In this document: positions 45,800 through 53,719 of the stretch, in pieces
Position numbering within the stretch: position 1 is the first letter of the stretch
Layout: every line of letters starts with the position of its first letter
Assembly (NCBI GenBank): GCA_965243635.1
Contig: OZ251574.1
Span: forward strand, 2,852,001-2,916,000
Direction of reading: 5' to 3'
DNA: 64,000 nt
Origin: Rs1 sp000416275
GTDB lineage: Bacteria > Pseudomonadota > Gammaproteobacteria > Pseudomonadales > Balneatricaceae
Made by a program: the position numbers and the translations under genes
The notes under the pieces: generated by a model
Database searches by the model: none
Told to the model about the DNA's origin: nothing
The model's input: the letters and a program-made list of their open reading frames with translations, nothing else

Positions 45800-46210
45800 G
45801 CAGTTTCGCTGCAGCGAGTTCATTTCTTTTTACGAAAAGCTTCCGCGTCCTGCTCACGCCCCTTACCTACATCCATGTAGGCAAAAAAGAAACCGAACCA
45901 AAGAGGCTCTTTGCCATTGCCGACAGGGATGTCGGTACTTAGAATTTGTCGGGAACAAAAAACTGACCGTACATCCTGTACATAAAAATTTCGCCCCATA
46001 TTGTCGAAAGCCCCCTACGCGATTGACTAAATTGACGGCCGCTCAGAATCGCCATTTCGGTAACTGCTCCATGCGTTACTCTACCTCCTATATCCATATA
46101 GTCGCAGGCTCAACTGTGCTTTTCGCGACTTCCTGTCGCTCCACTTCATCAATTTAGTCAATCGCTCCGGCGACAATACCAAAGGGGGGGGGGGTTGGTG
46201 GCTTCGTAGC
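45800..46210 (+). repeat. Repeat C copy 1 (with module hairpins)
   Basis: It opens with CAGTTTCGCTGCAGCGAG and closes with GGTGGCTTCGTAGC. It contains the long inverted repeat CGATTGACTAAATTGA / TCAATTTAGTCAATCG, variable micro-hairpins (45866-45881, 45920-45935), and an 11-G run near 46184 where other copies have five. About 150 bp of tail homology follows. Confidence 0.85.
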
Positions 46211-46403
46211 TGGGTTTTTAATGGGCTGGATTCTTTATTTACAGCAATCATAAACACTGATACTTTCAGCTGGTTTATTAGTTATATGGCAGTGAGAAAA
46301 AGTGGCTGTTCCATGTTTTATATAATAAATCTAAGATCTAGACCAAAAACCATTTCTCGGGCAGCTTCGCTCAAGAGGCGCTGAAAATGGTGTAATGGTA
46401 AAT

Positions 46404-46484
46404 TTTTTAGCTTTTAGCTTTTAGCTTTTAACTTTTAACTTCTAGCTTCTAGCTTCTAGCTTCTAGCTTCTAGCTCTAAGCTAG
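46404..46484. repeat. Heptamer tandem repeat (TTTTAGC to TTCTAGC)
   Basis: About eleven 7-bp units drift from TTTTAGC to TTCTAGC. This is a minisatellite of the same family as the one at 45742, and the two bracket repeat C copy 1. Confidence 0.85.
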
Positions 46485-46532
46485 GTTCTATTGTCGCTAT
46501 AGCATGAAATAATTTTGCTGTATTGTCTTAAA

Positions 46533-46692
46533 CCTGAATCAGTGACTTCACTGCACCACATAGCGCAAGCTCTTGATTCTACAGCGGTTAGAAAAATGCC
46601 CGCTGAACCTCCGGGTGCAGCTAAGATTTTTCAATTCCACTGTAAAACCAATATCTTACACTCTGTATTCACTTTGAAGTCACGGATTCAGG
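46533..46692 (-). repeat. Repeat A copy (160 bp)
   Basis: The ends are intact and a TTAAA duplication flanks both sides. Confidence 0.92.
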
Positions 46693-46744
46693 TTAAAAAA
46701 AGAAAATCTGATTCAGACCACTAAAATCAGTAACAATCACCTAG

Positions 46745-49645
46745 CTAATTTAACACCGCTTCCTCAAGCACTATTTGATGCTGTTGCTTGGTATTATTGC
46801 AGCTGGGGGTATCTTTACCTCGATAATTACGACAGCCCCAAAACTCACCTCTAGTGCCTTTACGCAGCACCATTTCGGCACCACATATATCACACAGCGG
46901 GATAACATTTTCGCAGCTCTCGCCCAAACAGATTTTAAAGCCACTGCGCTGCTCACGTGTCATTGGCGATTCACAGTGGCTACAGCCTTTTTCAGCATGC
47001 TTACATCTTGGATAATTAGAGCAGCCGTAGAAACGGCCATGCTGGCTTAACCTCTCCACTAATGCACCGCTATTGCAGCGCATACATTTAATATCACTCA
47101 TTAAACGCTGCACAACAGACAGATCGAACTCATCGAGTTCAACGTCATAGCTATTCTCTAGCAACTCAGTGACGAACTCACTACAACCACTGTGATCAGC
47201 TATCAGATAAACCCGCTGACGCGCTCTAGTGAGTGCCACATAAAATAGACGGCGCTCTTCTGCAAAGGGATAAATTTCCACCTCCGGCAGTAGCGCATCC
47301 AGCAAAGGCGGGGTCGCTTTTACTGATGGGAAACCATGCTTACCCTTGGTCATGCCCATTAATACCACGTAGTCCGCTTCTTTACCTTTAGCGGCGTGAA
47401 TCGAGAGACTTTTAATCTGCAAATGAGCAAACATAGCATTTAATTGTCGCTGCTCTTGCTGATCAGGCAAGTGAAACCAAAACCGCGCTAGTAGATACAC
47501 AGTGGCATTTACCGGTACCCGCTCAGCGATGGCCTGTAGCGCCTGCACTAAAGGCCCTGTTTCTATATTGGCATCAGGCTTGGCACGCAGTATAGATACC
47601 GCTGGCTGTGTAACTTTAATCTGTGAAGTAATGGTTTTAGCTAACTGCACAGGATTTTTAGTCACAAACTCACTGGCAATATCGCCAATGCTATTATTAA
47701 ACCTAAAGGTTTGATCTAAAACACAAGTGGTTGATGATCCAAAATAATTAGCAAAGCCGGTCGTCAGCCCCACATTGGCACCACTGAACCGATAGATGGC
47801 CTGCCAATCATCGCCGACACAAAACAGCGATGAGTGAGTATTACTATCACGCAGTGCCCGCACTAACCTGGCCCTAGGCTCTGAAATATCCTGGAACTCA
47901 TCCACCATAATATAGCGCCACGGCGAGCTAAACTTGCCTTGCTCAATATAGGCCAGTGCCTTGGCGATCATATCTTCAAAATCAATATAATCGTTTTCAA
48001 CTAACAACTGCTGATACTGCGCTAACACTGGTTCCAGTAATTCAAAGGCTTTATTCGTCTGCTTCGCATCCGCCGAATTAGCGATCACCTTTTCTAGCCC
48101 CTGCTCATCTAAACAAGCAGATTTATACAGTCCGATTAATTGCGAGAACAATTTAGCGAGCTCTGTCACCCGCCCTAATTCATTCAAAGTGGCTAACATC
48201 GCTTCATCGGGCAGCGGCAGCGTTTTCACCTCGAGCGACCCTAGCTGCTTTTCCAACAGCGTTAATAACTGCCCATCGCGATGTTGATAGTAAAACAATT
48301 CAAGCAACGTCGTCTCATATTGTTGATGAATACTACGCTTCCATTCCATCGCTGCCTGGTATTCTTCGCTGTTAATATAAGGCGCAGTATTACCTTGTTC
48401 ATCAATGCCATAATATTCAATGTAAATGCCATATTCCGGCAGATAGAAATCCGGCTCATATTGCCTAAAATCCAAACTGCTGACTTTATGCTGATAACGC
48501 GCTTCATATTGATACTCAATGCCCATGCCAAAGAGCCAATTGGCGATATACAACTCACCAAAGCTCTTCACTAAATCCCCCTTGAGAGAGCGAATATCAT
48601 TGGCACTCAAATAATCTAAATAATCCCCCATCGAATCAAATTCATAATCATGTTTCTCGACATAATAATATTTACTGAAATACTCAAGAATCCGCTGCCG
48701 ATAATCCGCTTCTAACAACAACGACTCAAGCGTATTGTGCACCCACTTCTCTTTAGCTTTCCCATCATTCACCCACGGCGACAAACTGGGCTTAACCCCC
48801 TCCACATCGCCGATCACTTTCATGCCTAAACTATGAAAGGTACTTGCTTTGATCTGATCATTATCGAGTTTTTGTTTAATCCGCTGATCCATTTCAGCGG
48901 CGGCATTTTTACCGTAGGCCAATAACAAAATATCGCCGGCAGTTGCTTGATTACTCGCTAAAAGATAGCCAGTTCGACCCACCATCACACTGGTTTTACC
49001 GGTACCCGCCCCCGCCAATAAAAGATTATTATCATCGTCGATAACACAAGCTTCACGCTGCTTTTGGGTTAACGGATTAGCTTCAACCCTATCGAAAAAA
49101 TCTGCAAAGTGATTAAGCTGCTCAGTCACATAAACCGCTTGGATATCCCTAATAGATTCAGCCTGCCACTGAGAAATCGCGATCAACTTATTTAGCCGCT
49201 CACGCACCTGCGCACTTAATTCAACCGTTTCAGCCCAAGGCATCCAGCGCGCGCACAGTTTTATAGCAGACTGCTTAATTGAATATTGAGAAGACCAGCG
49301 TAAATAGCGACGCTGTAGAAAATCTTCGATTTTTTCAAGCAGTACCAGCAGCTCATCTTGATTAGCATCTACCCAGTGCATGGCTGTACTTGCTGCAAAC
49401 TCTTGTTTAGCTGAATAAATGAGATAGCTGTGCTTATATTCTTCACCTGCGACGGCAAAGGTAACAGTGCTGCCTAACCAACCCAGGCTAAAAACCGGTG
49501 GATTATTTAATTGCGACCAAGGAAAAACTTCAGCATTGCCCCCTTTTTCTAACTGCATACCTGCAGCGGTAACGGTTAGCGTTGTCGCGCTTTTTACCAA
49601 CAAACCACATAATTGACCAAACCAACTATTCTTAACTATATGCAT
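46745..49645 (-). CDS. HelD-like superfamily 1 helicase with nuclease-like insert and zinc ribbons
   Basis: The 966-residue protein has the N-terminal region of DNA helicase IV (1-190), then UvrD-type motor motifs: AGAGTGKT at 211-218, DEFQD, GDDWQAIYRFSGA, and VALTRAR near the end of the motor. Between the motor halves, residues about 361-450 carry a PD-(D/E)xK-like pattern (GELYIANWL, EPDFYLPEYGIYIEYYG). After the motor come three or four cysteine pairs of topoisomerase-type zinc ribbons (about 865-950), absent from E. coli HelD. This build suggests a DNA repair or defence helicase. It lies at the entrance of the toxin-antitoxin array. The frame is intact. Confidence 0.82.
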   Translation of the reverse strand: MHIVKNSWFGQLCGLLVKSATTLTVTAAGMQLEKGGNAEVFPWSQLNNPPVFSLGWLGSTVTFAVAGEEYKHSYLIYSAKQEFAASTAMHWVDANQDELLVLLEKIEDFLQRRYLRWSSQYSIKQSAIKLCARWMPWAETVELSAQVRERLNKLIAISQWQAESIRDIQAVYVTEQLNHFADFFDRVEANPLTQKQREACVIDDDNNLLLAGAGTGKTSVMVGRTGYLLASNQATAGDILLLAYGKNAAAEMDQRIKQKLDNDQIKASTFHSLGMKVIGDVEGVKPSLSPWVNDGKAKEKWVHNTLESLLLEADYRQRILEYFSKYYYVEKHDYEFDSMGDYLDYLSANDIRSLKGDLVKSFGELYIANWLFGMGIEYQYEARYQHKVSSLDFRQYEPDFYLPEYGIYIEYYGIDEQGNTAPYINSEEYQAAMEWKRSIHQQYETTLLELFYYQHRDGQLLTLLEKQLGSLEVKTLPLPDEAMLATLNELGRVTELAKLFSQLIGLYKSACLDEQGLEKVIANSADAKQTNKAFELLEPVLAQYQQLLVENDYIDFEDMIAKALAYIEQGKFSSPWRYIMVDEFQDISEPRARLVRALRDSNTHSSLFCVGDDWQAIYRFSGANVGLTTGFANYFGSSTTCVLDQTFRFNNSIGDIASEFVTKNPVQLAKTITSQIKVTQPAVSILRAKPDANIETGPLVQALQAIAERVPVNATVYLLARFWFHLPDQQEQRQLNAMFAHLQIKSLSIHAAKGKEADYVVLMGMTKGKHGFPSVKATPPLLDALLPEVEIYPFAEERRLFYVALTRARQRVYLIADHSGCSEFVTELLENSYDVELDEFDLSVVQRLMSDIKCMRCNSGALVERLSQHGRFYGCSNYPRCKHAEKGCSHCESPMTREQRSGFKICLGESCENVIPLCDICGAEMVLRKGTRGEFWGCRNYRGKDTPSCNNTKQQHQIVLEEAVLN

Positions 49646-49879
49646 CTTTAACCTTATCTAAAACTATGTGACGTACTTTTACCGAACAGCCCCATATAAC
49701 ATCAAGCCACCAGTGGTTTGAAACAAGACCGGCTATTAGCGACTTTCATTGGTGCAAAGTACCGGCGAGTATGCAGTTTTAGAGACATAATACAAGGTTG
49801 GCGTCAGAAATTTGAGAATGAACAACGCTCAGGGTTATTTGTAGCTGGTTAATTGCTTGTTAGATGCCACTACGCTACC

Positions 49880-49899
49880 CTGTACAGATTACCGTACAA
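49880..49899. promoter_or_regulatory. Likely YefM operator
   Basis: TGTACA (49881) and CGTACA (49893), 12 bp apart, precede the antitoxin start by about 20 bp. YefM-YoeB of E. coli binds sites with a TGTACA core. Confidence 0.6.
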
Positions 49900-49918
49900 C
49901 AACGTTTTGGAGAATAAC

Positions 49919-50170
49919 ATGAATGCAATAAGTTATACCTCAGCGAGAGCCAACTTAGCAAAAACGATGGCGAATGTTTGTAACGATCACGCCCCCATCA
50001 TTATTACCCGTAAAAGCGAAGATCCGGTGGTGATGATGTCCTTAGAAGACTACAACGCAATGCAGGAAACGACATATTTACTCAGATCACCCGCAAATGC
50101 CCTATCGCTTTTAGAGTCTATTGCCGAACTTGAAGCGGGCAAAGGTACTCAAAGAGAACTTCTTGAATGA
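49919..50170 (+). CDS. yefM: YefM-type antitoxin
   Basis: The 83-residue antitoxin of the Phd/YefM family starts MNAISYTSARANLAKTM and closely follows the E. coli YefM pattern (DHAPIIITRK, VVMMSLEDYNAMQETTYLLRSPANA, GKGTQ). It binds and blocks YoeB and represses its own operon. ATG 49919 follows a GGAGAA box; longer upstream frames lack the family start. It overlaps yoeB by 4 bp. Confidence 0.93.
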   Translation: MNAISYTSARANLAKTMANVCNDHAPIIITRKSEDPVVMMSLEDYNAMQETTYLLRSPANALSLLESIAELEAGKGTQRELLE

Positions 50171-50427
50171 AGCTAACCTTCTCAACTAAAGCTTGGGACG
50201 AATACCTGTATTGGCAGATAACCGACAAAAAAATCCTAAAACGTATTAATTTGCTGATCAAAGATATTCAAAGGACTCCCAATGAAGGCATTGGAAAACC
50301 AGAACCTTTAAAACATGGATTGTCAGGATATTGGTCGCGGCGCATCAATGACGAACATCGAATTGTTTACAAACAGCAAGACAACTCAATTCTAATAGCT
50401 CAACTTCGATACCATTACGGCAGCTAA
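50167..50427 (+). CDS. yoeB: YoeB-type mRNA endonuclease toxin
   Basis: The 86-residue RelE-fold toxin cuts mRNA on the ribosome. Catalytic residues E46, R65 and H83 stand at exactly the E. coli YoeB positions, with Y84 following. The gene is intact and coupled to yefM. Confidence 0.93.
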   Translation: MKLTFSTKAWDEYLYWQITDKKILKRINLLIKDIQRTPNEGIGKPEPLKHGLSGYWSRRINDEHRIVYKQQDNSILIAQLRYHYGS

Positions 50428-50449
50428 CCGCTAAATTGTCGATCGTTCA

Positions 50450-50697
50450 GGTTCGCTTTTCGCAACGTTGCATGGAGCATAAAAGCTAAGTGTCGCTCTA
50501 CTAATCAATTTAGCCAAAGGCGGCGGTAATAGGGGTTTGGTGGCTTCGTAGCTAGATTTTATTGTGGTAATAGTATGAAATGATTTTTATGGGTTGATCA
50601 ATAAGCAAAAGAAAAGCCCCAGTCCCTAAACACTAGTAATTGCAGCTGATTTATTAGTAATATGGTCGTAAAAAAAGAGACTGTCCGATATTATTTG
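50450..50697 (+). repeat. Partial repeat C after yefM-yoeB
   Basis: Only the right half remains (TCGCTCTACTAATCAATTTAG, GGGTTTGGTGGCTTCGTAGC), with a diverged tail. The left half is lost or rearranged. Confidence 0.65.
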
Positions 50698-50882
50698 ATA
50701 AGCTTAAATATGTAACCTGAATCCGTGACTTCAAAGTGAATACAGAGTGTAAGATATTGGTTCTACAGTGGAATTGAAAAATCTTAGCTGCACCCATAGG
50801 TTCAGCGGGTATTTTTCTAACCGCTGTAAAATCAAGAGCTTGCGCTATGTGGCGCAGTGAAGTCACTTATGTGGACTCCCCC

Positions 50883-51112
50883 TTGTCAACAGTAAAAATG
50901 TATTTCGAAGAATTTAATGCTTACTTATGTACGAGCTCTAATTGAGTAGCGAACCCAGGCTCTTTGATATTTACGCGAACGGACGATCAATTCTGAATGT
51001 CGAGTTCTAAATTTGTCGTGCTTTAGACTCTTAGTGACTTACTGATTTTATCCGCTGATTTTTATCTTCGATTTAGCATTTTTATTGTTTAACCCTTTGT
51101 TGCGTTACTCTA
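50883..51112 (-). ncRNA. Candidate bridge RNA region
   Basis: This is the non-coding end of the IS1111-type element, on the recombinase strand. It contains AGTGACTT and ACTGATTT side by side (51033-51048, plus-strand reading). The first is the reverse complement of AAGTCACT, which ends at the left insertion point, and the second equals the sequence crossing the right insertion point. This is the pattern expected for target guides, but no folding was run. Confidence 0.45.
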
Positions 51113-52150
51113 TTAACCAGCAATAAGTTCCGCTTTGTATTCCGTATCTTTCGTTAGCATGGCGAACGCTGTTCGTATCGTTTTATTTGCCAGAGCAACA
51201 GCAGCGCAGCGTTGGCCTCTTCTTTTTACTAACTCTTGGACCCATGCTTCTTTTTTAGTAACAGCAGGCCTCTTTACCATTTGCCGTACCGCCGACATCG
51301 CTCCTAGAATCAACTGACTTCGCAGTTTACTGTTCTTAGATGATTTTCCGATCGAACCGAGTTTAACCTTTCCTCCTGATGAATGCTGGATAGGCGTGAC
51401 ACCTATGCATGCAGAGGCATCTTTACCTTTTTTGAAAACGCCCAAATCACAACACCCTAAAGCAACATACAGATTGATCGCATTGATAACCCCTACACCT
51501 TCGAGTTTGAGTAGCCTTTTACATTCTGCATGTTGCTCAATCGAGTTAAGCAAACAGCGGTTGTAAGCATCGAGAGACTGTTTAATCACCAAACATTGTT
51601 GCCAAGCGACATTAAGGGCTTCTCTGAACTCATGAGTAAGGTTGTTTTCAGCATCTTCTAATGTACTTTTTATTAAAGCTCCTAGGCCACGAGTTTTGTA
51701 AGAAGCTTTAATATTAAACTCTGCCAATAACGCTGAGATTTGGTTCAGTAAAGCGGTGTGTTGTTTATCAGCAAGATCTCTGAAACGGTTAATGGACTGC
51801 AGTTGTTGCTGTTCCATTGACTTTCCAGAGATGTATTTAACATCCGGTAAGAAAGTGGTTTGGACAATAGCCAATGCATCATTCGCATCCGTTTTTTGAT
51901 TTTGTCTGACGAGAGAGACAAGCTTAGCACTTACAAGGCGTGCATCATGGCCCGCCTTGCGAGCTGCTTGCAGCCAATAGTTAGACATACCGCAAGCTTC
52001 AAAAACAATAAAAGTGGGTTTAAAGCACACTAGCCAGAGAGAGAACTCAGCCGTTGTCATTTCTGTATTAGATATGACCTTATGGTTGCTGTAGATACAA
52101 ACTTGAATTACATCTTTTGCTAAATCAACGCCAACTCTAGTATTATGCAT
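51113..52150 (-). CDS. IS110-family recombinase (IS1111 group)
   Basis: The 345-residue DEDD recombinase starts MHNTRVGVDLAKDV, which carries the first catalytic aspartate. The C-terminal Transposase_20 region (LKLEGVGVINAINLYVALG, then IQHSSGGKVKLG with the candidate catalytic serine) is intact. The open frame extends 61 codons further upstream, but that part crosses the element end and repeat A, so 52150 is the true start. Confidence 0.9.
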   Translation of the reverse strand: MHNTRVGVDLAKDVIQVCIYSNHKVISNTEMTTAEFSLWLVCFKPTFIVFEACGMSNYWLQAARKAGHDARLVSAKLVSLVRQNQKTDANDALAIVQTTFLPDVKYISGKSMEQQQLQSINRFRDLADKQHTALLNQISALLAEFNIKASYKTRGLGALIKSTLEDAENNLTHEFREALNVAWQQCLVIKQSLDAYNRCLLNSIEQHAECKRLLKLEGVGVINAINLYVALGCCDLGVFKKGKDASACIGVTPIQHSSGGKVKLGSIGKSSKNSKLRSQLILGAMSAVRQMVKRPAVTKKEAWVQELVKRRGQRCAAVALANKTIRTAFAMLTKDTEYKAELIAG

Positions 52151-52277
52151 TTTCGGACTCCCAATATTTTTGTGTCGTAACTTGAATATTACTCCACATG
52201 TTCGGTGTGGGGGAGTCCCATTATCTGATTTAGGTGTAAGACCATTAAACAACAAGTTTAATCGCCAGGAGGCGCAA

Positions 52278-53003
52278 GTGAAGGACAAGGAAAAAATCGC
52301 CGTATTTATCGATGCAGATAATGCGCCTGCCAAAAAAGTTGATAAAGTGCTTTCTGAATTAGCTAAATATGGTGTCGTTAATATTAGAAGAGCCTATGGT
52401 AATTGGAAAAATCAAAACTTAAAACCATGGGAAGATGTCCTTCACGAATATGCTATTCAACCGATCCAGCAATTTGACTTAATCAAAGGAAAAAATGCAA
52501 CAGACATGGCATTGGTCATTGATGTCATGGATATTCTTTATACTAAAAAGGTAGATATTATTTGCCTCGTTTCTTCTGATTGTGATTTTACTCCCTTAGT
52601 CACTAGAGCACTCGCTGATGGCAAAGTCGTTATTGGCTTTGGGGAGCGCAAAGCCCCCTTACCCTTTGTTAATAGCTGCTCTCGATTCTTATATTTAGAT
52701 GATAAAGAAAAACAAGAATTGCCCGTTCAGAAAGAAAATTTTGACCTCAAAAGCGACACTAAATTGATTAATCTTTTACGTCAGGCAATAGAAGCAGTAG
52801 AAGAAGACGATGGCTGGGCCATGTTAGGGCCTATTGGAGCACATATATCAAACCATTCATCATTTGATCAGCAGAATCATGGTTTCAAAAAGCTTAGTGA
52901 CTTGTTCTCATCAATCGATTTATTTGAAATGAAAAAGACCAACGGCAGTGTTCTTTGGGTTAGAGATATTAGAAGGGCTAAACAAGTAAAAAAAACAGCC
53001 TAG
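52278..53003 (+). CDS. NYN-domain ribonuclease with LOTUS (OST-HTH) domain
   Basis: The 241-residue protein has an N-terminal NYN/PIN-like nuclease domain (LabA-like): D12 and D14 in FIDADN, D76 in NATDMALVID, and D101/D103 in SSDCDF. A C-terminal LOTUS/OST-HTH RNA-binding domain (about 160-235) follows. Such proteins are predicted RNases that act on structured RNA. GTG 52278 is chosen because a strong AGGAGG lies 6 bases before it. It starts just after the IS1111-type element, whose end may supply its promoter. Confidence 0.83.
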   Translation: MKDKEKIAVFIDADNAPAKKVDKVLSELAKYGVVNIRRAYGNWKNQNLKPWEDVLHEYAIQPIQQFDLIKGKNATDMALVIDVMDILYTKKVDIICLVSSDCDFTPLVTRALADGKVVIGFGERKAPLPFVNSCSRFLYLDDKEKQELPVQKENFDLKSDTKLINLLRQAIEAVEEDDGWAMLGPIGAHISNHSSFDQQNHGFKKLSDLFSSIDLFEMKKTNGSVLWVRDIRRAKQVKKTA

Positions 53004-53050
53004 CGATGCACTGCTAGTGCTGTTTAATCTTAACCTTCCTTATTTACAAG

Positions 53051-53121
53051 ATGTAGGCAAAGCTTCCGCGTCCTGCTCACGCCCCTTACCTACATCCATG
53101 TAGGCAAAGCTTCCGTGGGCT
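53051..53121 (+). repeat. Repeat C fragment
   Basis: This is the AGCTTCCGCGTCCTGCTCAC module with CCTACATCCATGTAGG hairpin, plus a partial second copy. The rest of repeat C is missing here. Confidence 0.65.
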
Positions 53122-53181
53122 ATAGACAAAAAACAACACTGCCATTTCCACTGTTTTGCAGCATGACATCAAACAACAAAT

Positions 53182-53199
53182 TTGCTATCATATTAGCAA
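53182..53199. promoter_or_regulatory. hipBA operator 1
   Basis: TTGCTATCATATTAGCAA is an almost perfect palindrome. It shares the core GCTA-N6-TAGC with operator 2, 41 bp downstream (about four helical turns). Confidence 0.65.
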
Positions 53200-53224
53200 T
53201 TAAGCACAATAATTAACATTATTA

Positions 53225-53238
53225 GCTACCATAGTAGC
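53225..53238. promoter_or_regulatory. hipBA operator 2
   Basis: GCTACCATAGTAGC matches operator 1 in core and flanks and lies 18 bp before the antitoxin frame. Two spaced sites are typical of HipB-type autorepression. Confidence 0.65.
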
Positions 53239-53255
53239 AGTTAATCTTCCAAGGC

Positions 53256-53555
53256 ATGGCTATGTTATCACTACTCACTCCTTTTGACATACAGTTAGAA
53301 TTCAGCATGTTTTGTAAAAAAACGCGTAAAAAAAAAGGTTACAGTACCAAAGCGTTATCTGACAAAACAGGTGTACCTGACAGCACTATCCGTAAATTTG
53401 AAAAAACCGGTGATATCTCTTTTCGTCAGTTCTTAATGCTCTACGCAGAAATAGCCAAACTCACTGAACTTCAAAAACTCACCCAGCAGCCCGATACACC
53501 AAAAAACTTAGACGAGGTACTAAACCTAAAACCAGCAGTTAACCGCTATAGATGA
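53256..53555 (+). CDS. hipB: HipB-like XRE-family antitoxin
   Basis: The 99-residue helix-turn-helix protein has its XRE domain at about 14-70 (TRKKKGYSTKALSDKTGVPDSTIRKFE). It sits upstream of a HipA kinase and probably represses the operon and neutralises the toxin. A start at the internal M18 (MFCKKTRK) is possible. The tail TPKNLDEVLNLKPAVNRYR fits family members. Confidence 0.82.
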   Translation: MAMLSLLTPFDIQLEFSMFCKKTRKKKGYSTKALSDKTGVPDSTIRKFEKTGDISFRQFLMLYAEIAKLTELQKLTQQPDTPKNLDEVLNLKPAVNRYR

Positions 53556-53719
53556 AGTTCAAATATCTGGATTTTATATCGACTAATACCCGATCAATAT
53601 CGCTGTAACTGAGTTACGAATTTTGTAAAGGGAACAACCATTTACGATACCCTTGCCTTGCTACAACGCAATTTTCCGGCATCTATAAAGGTGTCTAACT
53701 ACTGATTTTAGGTTAACAA

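Larger units (their letters stand above)
45400..46744. other. Gene-free stretch opening the repeat C array
   Basis: The stretch contains heptamer tandem repeats (45742-45786 and 46404-46484), repeat C copy 1 with its tail, and a repeat A copy (46533-46692). No gene is supported. Confidence 0.7.
50868..52224 (-). mobile_element. IS110-family element, IS1111 group
   Basis: Subterminal inverted repeats GGACTCCCCC (50873-50882) and GGGGGAGTCC (52209-52218) lie 5-6 bp inside the ends, as in the IS1111 group. The long non-coding end (about 245 bp) lies downstream of the recombinase gene, where this group is reported to encode its bridge RNA. The duplicated target is at most CT. Confidence 0.85.
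50716..52234 (+). repeat. Repeat A copy interrupted by an IS1111-type element
   Basis: Repeat A runs 50716-50867 and resumes as GATTTAGG at 52227-52234. The TGTAA duplication of repeat A itself sits at 50711-50715 and 52235-52239, proving that the IS went into a repeat that was already in place. Confidence 0.9.

Noticed and set aside
46404..46484. CRISPR array
   Set aside because: The units are 7 bp in direct tandem with no spacers; no cas genes are present.
46515..46724. Short frames spanning repeat A (also at 2740, 40881, 44665, 50654)
   Set aside because: The same translated stretch recurs wherever repeat A is inserted; this is repeat sequence and not a gene family.
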